Below the pieces are notes generated by a model that was not told where the DNA came from, did no database searches, and worked only from the letters and a program-made list of their open reading frames with translations. Source: Effusibacillus lacus (GTDB lineage: Bacteria > Bacillota > Bacilli > Tumebacillales > Effusibacillaceae). Taken from it: a stretch of 62,429 bases of DNA. Numbering within the stretch: the first letter of the stretch is position 1; each line of letters opens with the position of its first letter. The DNA lies in the NCBI RefSeq assembly GCF_002335525.1, contig NZ_BDUF01000053.1:14260-76688 (forward strand). Direction: 5' to 3'. Positions 57,561 through 62,429 of this stretch are shown here, piece after piece. Both the position numbers and the translations under genes were made by a program.

Positions 57561-58756
57561 CAGATGACTCCTTTCTCTTTCAGCTTTCTGAGAGTTTCCG
57601 CATCCAGTCCCAATTGTCCGTATACTTCGTCATTATGCTCGCCGAGCTTTGGACCTACCCACTTGACTTCGCCTGGTGTTTCGCTGAACTTCGGCATAAT
57701 GCCGGGCAGTTTCAACTGGCCGATTCCGTCGACATGGAATGACTGGATCATCTCCCGGAACAGGTACTGCGGATCGTTAACGATGTCTTCAATCGAATAA
57801 ATCGGACCCGCAGGAACGCCTGCCTCATCCAATATGCGTACCACATCGTCTATCGGATGCCGTTGTGTCCATTCTCCGATAATTGCATCGAGAAACTCCA
57901 TATGCTCCGCCCGTTTGCTGTTCGAGGAAAACCGCTCGTCTTTCTTGAGCTCGGGGCGGCCGATTACTTCCATCAGGCGGGCAAAAATGGCATCCCCATT
58001 TCCGCCTATCACCACATATTTCCCATCACTGCATTGATAAGTATTGGAAGGAGCAATTCCCGGCAGGATGGATCCGGTGCGTTCCCGGATCACACCTTTG
58101 CGGTCATACTCCGGAACCATCGATTCCATTAAGGAGAACACGGCTTCATAAAGCGCCACATCTATAACCTGACCAACACCGGTCCCTTTGACGTCTCGAT
58201 GATAGATAGCCATTAGGGCAGCCATTGCGGCATACATGCCTGCCAAACTGTCACCCAGGCTAATGCCGACTCTTGTCGGAGGACGATCGGGATAACCGGT
58301 AAGATAACGGATTCCACCCATGGATTCCCCAACTGAACCAAATCCTGTCTTGTTGCGGTACGGGCCTGTTTGGCCAAACCCCGAGATACGCACCAGAATG
58401 ATACGGGGATTGATTTTCCGCAGCACATCGTAACCAATGTTCCATTTTTCAAGCGTTCCGGGACGGAAGTTCTCAATTATTACATCCACTTCTGCCGCAA
58501 GTTTTTTGACAATTTCCTGTCCTTCTTCCTGTCTAAGATCGAGAGTGATGGATTTTTTGTTGCGGGCCTGTGCATACCACCACAAAGATGTCCCGTTCTC
58601 AACGACCCGCCAGTTTCGAATGGGATCGCCGATTTTTGGGGCTTCCACCTTGATCACTTCCGCCCCGAATTCCGCCAAAAGTCTTGTCGCAAAAGGAGCT
58701 GCCACCAGTGTGCCAAGTTCTAGAACCTTTAGACCTGTGAGCGGACTTTCTTTCAT
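57560..58756 (-). CDS. CaiB/BaiF (class III) CoA-transferase
   Basis: 398 residues. LTGLKVLELGTLVAAPFATRLLAEFGAEVIKVE, NKKSITLDLRQEEGQEI, VIIENFRPGTLEKW and catalytic Asp in SLGDSLAGMYAAMAAL. The protein loads CoA onto a carboxylic acid; human SUGCT, which acts on 3-hydroxy-3-methylglutarate, belongs here. ATG 58756 behind GAGGTTG. It probably makes the substrate of the downstream lyase. Confidence 0.9.
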   Translation of the reverse strand: MKESPLTGLKVLELGTLVAAPFATRLLAEFGAEVIKVEAPKIGDPIRNWRVVENGTSLWWYAQARNKKSITLDLRQEEGQEIVKKLAAEVDVIIENFRPGTLEKWNIGYDVLRKINPRIILVRISGFGQTGPYRNKTGFGSVGESMGGIRYLTGYPDRPPTRVGISLGDSLAGMYAAMAALMAIYHRDVKGTGVGQVIDVALYEAVFSLMESMVPEYDRKGVIRERTGSILPGIAPSNTYQCSDGKYVVIGGNGDAIFARLMEVIGRPELKKDERFSSNSKRAEHMEFLDAIIGEWTQRHPIDDVVRILDEAGVPAGPIYSIEDIVNDPQYLFREMIQSFHVDGIGQLKLPGIMPKFSETPGEVKWVGPKLGEHNDEVYGQLGLDAETLRKLKEKGVI

Positions 58757-58837
58757 TGCCAACAACCTCTTTTCTGCTAAAATCTGCTTAGTAAAAATAC
58801 CCCCTCCGGGAAGAGCGGAAGGGGGGAGAAAGCAAAA

Positions 58838-60133
58838 TCAATTACCGCTTGTCAGTTCGATGCCCTTGGTTTCACGCAATGTGAATACCAGCATGGCAGC
58901 GGCAAAATACGCAAGAGCGGCCATCGATATGGTCATCGGAAACCCGATCAACGGGATCAGAACCGGTACCAGTTTGATGCCGGCAATGGCACCGACGCGC
59001 CCAAAGTTGAAGCAAAAACCTGCGGCAGTGGAACGTACGCTGGTTGGGAACAATTCGGAATACCATGCGCCAAATCCGCTGAAATACCCGGTAAAGAAGC
59101 CAAGCAGCGCAGAGATGATTCCAAGAGTGTACAGGTTGCTTCCCGCCAGAACCAGCTTACCGTCGGTCAATGGCAGATGGCTTGCCGTATAGGTGAACAC
59201 GGGAACCATAATGGTCATGCCGATGAAGAAGACGGCGAATGCGATGCGGCGACCCGCTTTTTCCGCAAGATATCCATAAGCGATATAGCCAATCATGGCG
59301 CCGATACCGGTCCAGATCAGAAATACCGGTGCCTGATCAATCCGGATCTTAAGGATGTTCTGCAGGAAGGCTGGCGCAAACGTGAAGATGATCCAGTATC
59401 CAAGCATGCCCAGAATGGAAACTCCCAAAGCCAGTAGAGTGACTTTCAGATATTGGGGTTTAAAAATTTCGCCCAATCCAATCTTGTTTGCGTTGTGTTT
59501 TATATATTCCCTGTTGGCAAGCCATACCGGAGATTCTTTGACAAAGATCAGCACGAAGATCAGGGTGACAAATGCAGGAATGCTTGCATAAATGAACAAG
59601 TGGCGCCAGGATTCGGGATCATTCGGATTCAGAATGTTCCAGGCGAAAATTGCCGCTAAAAGGTTGCCGCCCGACCAACCGGTTTGCATGAATGCAATCG
59701 CTTTCGCACGGCCTTCGGGACGCCACATCTCGGAAATCAAAGCTGCCGCAGCAGACCACAATCCCCCGACTGCAATACCTACGATAAAACGATAAATATT
59801 CAGTTCCATAACGCTGTCAGCTATACCGCAAAGATAGGTTCCCGAGCCATATGCCAGGACGGATAGCGCGATTGTCTTCTTGCGGCCGATCCGGTCCGAA
59901 ATGTTTCCGAGAAAATAGCCGCCAATTCCAGTCGCAAGCAGGAACCAGGCAACTGTGGAGACCACTTCCCCCAAGGAAACGCTAAACGTTTTTGCCACAG
60001 CAAGCAGCACAAACCCGAAAACCCCGGCATCCAACGCGTCAAACAACCAGGCGGCCCAGGAACCGATCAGGGTCATATACGGGTTACCAGTCGCTTTTAC
60101 TGTAGGCGTTTGTGTAACCACTTTTGATTCCAT
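58838..60133 (-). CDS. MFS transporter, aromatic/carboxylic acid:proton symporter type
   Basis: 431 residues, twelve helices. WLFDALDAGVFGFVLLAVAKTF and GNISDRIGRKKTIALSVLAYGSGTYLCG carry the sugar/acid MFS motifs, and RFIVGIAVGGLWSAAAALISEMW the helix 4-5 signature. Import of the organic acid used by the cluster is likely. First gene of the MFS-CoA-transferase-lyase operon, preceded by the right operator copy. ATG behind GGGAGG. Confidence 0.88.
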   Translation of the reverse strand: MESKVVTQTPTVKATGNPYMTLIGSWAAWLFDALDAGVFGFVLLAVAKTFSVSLGEVVSTVAWFLLATGIGGYFLGNISDRIGRKKTIALSVLAYGSGTYLCGIADSVMELNIYRFIVGIAVGGLWSAAAALISEMWRPEGRAKAIAFMQTGWSGGNLLAAIFAWNILNPNDPESWRHLFIYASIPAFVTLIFVLIFVKESPVWLANREYIKHNANKIGLGEIFKPQYLKVTLLALGVSILGMLGYWIIFTFAPAFLQNILKIRIDQAPVFLIWTGIGAMIGYIAYGYLAEKAGRRIAFAVFFIGMTIMVPVFTYTASHLPLTDGKLVLAGSNLYTLGIISALLGFFTGYFSGFGAWYSELFPTSVRSTAAGFCFNFGRVGAIAGIKLVPVLIPLIGFPMTISMAALAYFAAAMLVFTLRETKGIELTSGN

Positions 60134-60184
60134 TCATTTTCCTCCCTAACTGCTAAGATGATGAAAGCGATTTACTTTTTGTAT

Positions 60185-60209
60185 TTTTAGAATACAGTAT
60201 TCTGTATAC
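60185..60209. promoter_or_regulatory. GntR operator, right copy
   Basis: Exact inverse of the 55841 site, with the same AGAATACAGTATTCT core (60189-60203), 52 bases before the transporter start. Confidence 0.85.
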
Positions 60210-60236
60210 AAAAACAACCAAAAATTCAATCTACTA

Positions 60237-62186
60237 TTATAATTTGAATTTTTGCACCAGTTTCTGCAGCTCTTCCGCCATGTTGGTGAGAGCGGAAGCG
60301 GAAGCGGTGATTTCCTCCATGGAGGCCAATTGTTCCTCAGCGGCCGCCGATACATTCTGAGCTCCCGCAGCAGTTGTTTCAGTCACTTCTTCAATCGAAT
60401 CAATCGCCTTGACCACCTGCTGCGCCCCGACAGACATTTGCTGCGACGCTGCCGATACGTGTTGGATTTGATCCACTACGGTATCAACCGAATTCTGAAT
60501 TTGTTCAAAGGAGGTGCCTGCAGCGTTAACGACTCCGATACCTGCCGCCACTTCCTTTGTAGCGGAATCCATGGACTGCACAGCTTTCGACGTTTCATCC
60601 TGGATTGTCGCAATCAGCTGTCCGATCTGTTGGGCGGACTGAGCAGACTGTTCGGCAAGTTTACGCACTTCATCGGCTACCACGGCAAATCCACGTCCAT
60701 GTTCACCCGCGCGTGCTGCTTCGATGGCTGCGTTCAATGCCAATAGATTGGTTTGTTCGGCAATACCGGTAATAACACCCACAATTTGGCCGATCTCCTG
60801 GGAACGATCGCCTAATTCTGTCACCACTTGAGCCAAACTGGTGACGGTTTGATGGATAGACTCCATCTGCCGAATCGCGGTTTGGATTGCTTGTACACCG
60901 TCGGCCGAAATACCAGATGCTTCAATTGCTGTTGCAGAGACATTCTGTGCATTGACAGCGATCTGTTGAATACCTGTTGACATTTCGTTGACGGTCCGTA
61001 CACTTTGTTCCACACTCTGAACTTGCTGTTCGGTTCCGTACGCCACTTCCTGAATCGTGGAAGCGATCTGTTCAGTTGCTTTGCTTGTTTGATCAGCGCT
61101 GGCGCTGAGTTCTTCCGCGGAGGCGGCCAATTGGGTCGCGGTTTGGTTCACTTCGACCAGTACGGTACGCAAAGAATCAGCCATTTTGTTAAAACTTAAT
61201 CCCAGTTGTCCAAGCTCATCCCGGCTGTTCACATCGATCCGTTCGTTTAAGTATCCCTCGCTGATCTTTTCGGAAGCACTTGTCAGCGCTGCCAAAGGCC
61301 GGGTAATCGACCGGACGATGAAGTACATTAAAGCTGCTCCGGCCATTACGGCAATTGCAATTACCAGCAGCGTCCTGTAAAAAATCGGCCGGGCTTCATT
61401 TGAAATTTCATCAGTGTACATGGTACCGGATATTTTCCAACCGGTCAGTTTGTTAGTAACAAACACCATTTCTTTCGATTGGCCGTCAAGCAGATAAGAA
61501 AACGATCCGGAATCCTGGCCATACACTTTATCCATCCATTCCCCGTTCGCTTCCGTGCCCGGTTTGGCCGTTGGGTGGATCACGTATTTCTTGTTTTTGT
61601 CGTATACGACCACGTATCCTTCCTCGCCAATTTTCACACCTTTGACCATTTCGCCGAGCTTTTGCAGATTCAGGTTGGTGGCGACAACCCCTTTGCCGTC
61701 CTGAGTCGCTTTGGCGATTCGAATGACCATGTTGCCGGTAGAAGTAGAGACTTCCGGGCTGGTGATAATCACCTTATCTTTTTGTTTGATCGCTTCCTGA
61801 TACCATTCCTTCTTTCTGGGGTCGTAACCGTCGGGCATCTTCGAGTTCGGGAAAGTAAACATGGCTCCTGTTTCTGTGCCCAGATAAGACAGTTCCAATT
61901 CCGGGTGAAGTCCCTGAAAGCGGCGGATGATTTCCATCGATTCCGGTTTCCCGTCAACCGCAACCTGTTGGGCAAGAAGCGATATGTCCTGGCGTTTGGA
62001 TTCGACGATTTGGTCTACTGTCTGGTTGAGAATCCGGATGTTTTCGTCAGCGCTTTTCAGCATTTGATCCCGCACTTTGTTTTTGGCAGTTTCATAAGAC
62101 AGTGCTCCAATGGCAATGCTGGGAACCAGTAAGATGGATGCAAAGGACAGCGACAACTTGTTCTTGATTGTAAATCGGAACCTCAT
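60237..62186 (-). CDS. Methyl-accepting chemotaxis protein
   Basis: 649 residues. First helix about 10-30, dCache-type extracellular sensor with [30 protein letters not shown] and [21 protein letters not shown], second helix ~275-297, HAMP domain, then the signalling rod with tip [29 protein letters not shown]. The DPRKxWY..A motif is common in receptors that bind amino acids. It ends just before the GntR cluster and may sense its substrate. Confidence 0.93.
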   Translation of the reverse strand: MRFRFTIKNKLSLSFASILLVPSIAIGALSYETAKNKVRDQMLKSADENIRILNQTVDQIVESKRQDISLLAQQVAVDGKPESMEIIRRFQGLHPELELSYLGTETGAMFTFPNSKMPDGYDPRKKEWYQEAIKQKDKVIITSPEVSTSTGNMVIRIAKATQDGKGVVATNLNLQKLGEMVKGVKIGEEGYVVVYDKNKKYVIHPTAKPGTEANGEWMDKVYGQDSGSFSYLLDGQSKEMVFVTNKLTGWKISGTMYTDEISNEARPIFYRTLLVIAIAVMAGAALMYFIVRSITRPLAALTSASEKISEGYLNERIDVNSRDELGQLGLSFNKMADSLRTVLVEVNQTATQLAASAEELSASADQTSKATEQIASTIQEVAYGTEQQVQSVEQSVRTVNEMSTGIQQIAVNAQNVSATAIEASGISADGVQAIQTAIRQMESIHQTVTSLAQVVTELGDRSQEIGQIVGVITGIAEQTNLLALNAAIEAARAGEHGRGFAVVADEVRKLAEQSAQSAQQIGQLIATIQDETSKAVQSMDSATKEVAAGIGVVNAAGTSFEQIQNSVDTVVDQIQHVSAASQQMSVGAQQVVKAIDSIEEVTETTAAGAQNVSAAAEEQLASMEEITASASALTNMAEELQKLVQKFKL

Positions 62187-62429
62187 AAGAATGCTTTTTC
62201 CTCCCGTTTGTCATAATGTTTGATCGCAGGTGGCCACCAGCAACCTTATATAAATAATCGCAAGTTGTAGCATTAATTCCTTTCTGGAAAGAAATAATTA
62301 ATGATTAAAAATCGCAGTATTCAAAAGAACACCAATTAGACTCCCATGCCGCTGACGCGGCACCATCAGATGATGAAAATAGTCTAAGTTTTGTATAATC
62401 TTCTTACGGCTGGCGAAGGGAGGTCGTAT
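62187..62429. other. Intergenic leader at the right edge
   Basis: 243 bases without a gene. TAGACT / AGTCTA flank a GCCGC / GCGGC hairpin at 62336-62388, followed by TTGTATAAT, and the window ends in GGGAGGT, so a plus-strand gene probably begins just outside. Nothing else seen. Confidence 0.35.

Overview
The window looks like a chromosomal segment of a spore-forming member of the Bacilli. The evidence is a near-complete set of gerP-type germination genes, ytrH-ytrI, a coat-type Hsp20, several sporulation-like promoters, strong AGGAGG ribosome binding sites and frequent GTG/TTG starts. The metabolic mix (Liv transporter, sigma-54 controlled proline use, SelU, hydrogenase and sulfite reductase relics, CoA-linked acid catabolism) would fit an Effusibacillus/Tumebacillus/Alicyclobacillus-like organism, but that placement is inference. 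No rRNA, tRNA, prophage, transposase or CRISPR-Cas was seen.

Layout. 0-5.9 kb: 3' part of glcF, a GDSL hydrolase, a small spore-type protein, two membrane proteins and a MntA/HepT toxin-antitoxin pair. 6-12.7 kb: ccdA and a TlpA-like thioredoxin followed by a two-component system, a YerA-type amidohydrolase, a candidate small RNA and an enolase-superfamily enzyme. 12.8-17.6 kb: broken genes (YjjX-like, SuyA/SuyB-like, Uma2), an SlcC-like dehydrogenase, a family of 32-41 residue membrane proteins and two convergent genes encoding QQPTAG repeat proteins. 17.6-27 kb: an SLH surface protein broken by two frameshifts, two M23 peptidases and housekeeping genes (HIT, YfhH-like, YqkE-like, SelU). 27-32 kb: a sporulation island with divergent gerPA-gerPB and gerPF-gerPE-gerPD, Hsp20-gerPC and ytrH-ytrI. 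32-41 kb: nitroreductase, orphan frameshifted hydrogenase small subunit, RelE-type toxin pair, enoyl-CoA hydratase, and a glycine-riboswitch-controlled ACT/UPF0210 operon. 40-50.6 kb: livKHMGF and putB-rocA, each with a divergent PAS/AAA+/Fis regulator. 50.6-62.4 kb: repeat elements, a coiled-coil protein, a DUF2334 protein, a CoA-transferase, a GntR-controlled CoA-ester catabolic cluster and a chemoreceptor.

The most unusual structure is non-coding. Five intergenic elements carry imperfect dyad units at a nearly invariant 51 / 60-63 / 51 bp spacing. Units 1-2 have T-rich centres and units 3-4 A-rich centres, so each element is symmetrical about its middle. The unit sequence differs between loci while the geometry is kept. 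No named element that I know matches this arrangement. Other points: a 25-bp operator repeated exactly at both ends of the GntR cluster; a regulator that has lost its sigma-54 and ATPase motifs but keeps a DNA-binding helix nearly identical to its intact neighbour, with the same dyad motif in both control regions; and several gene relics that kept both ends but lost their middles.
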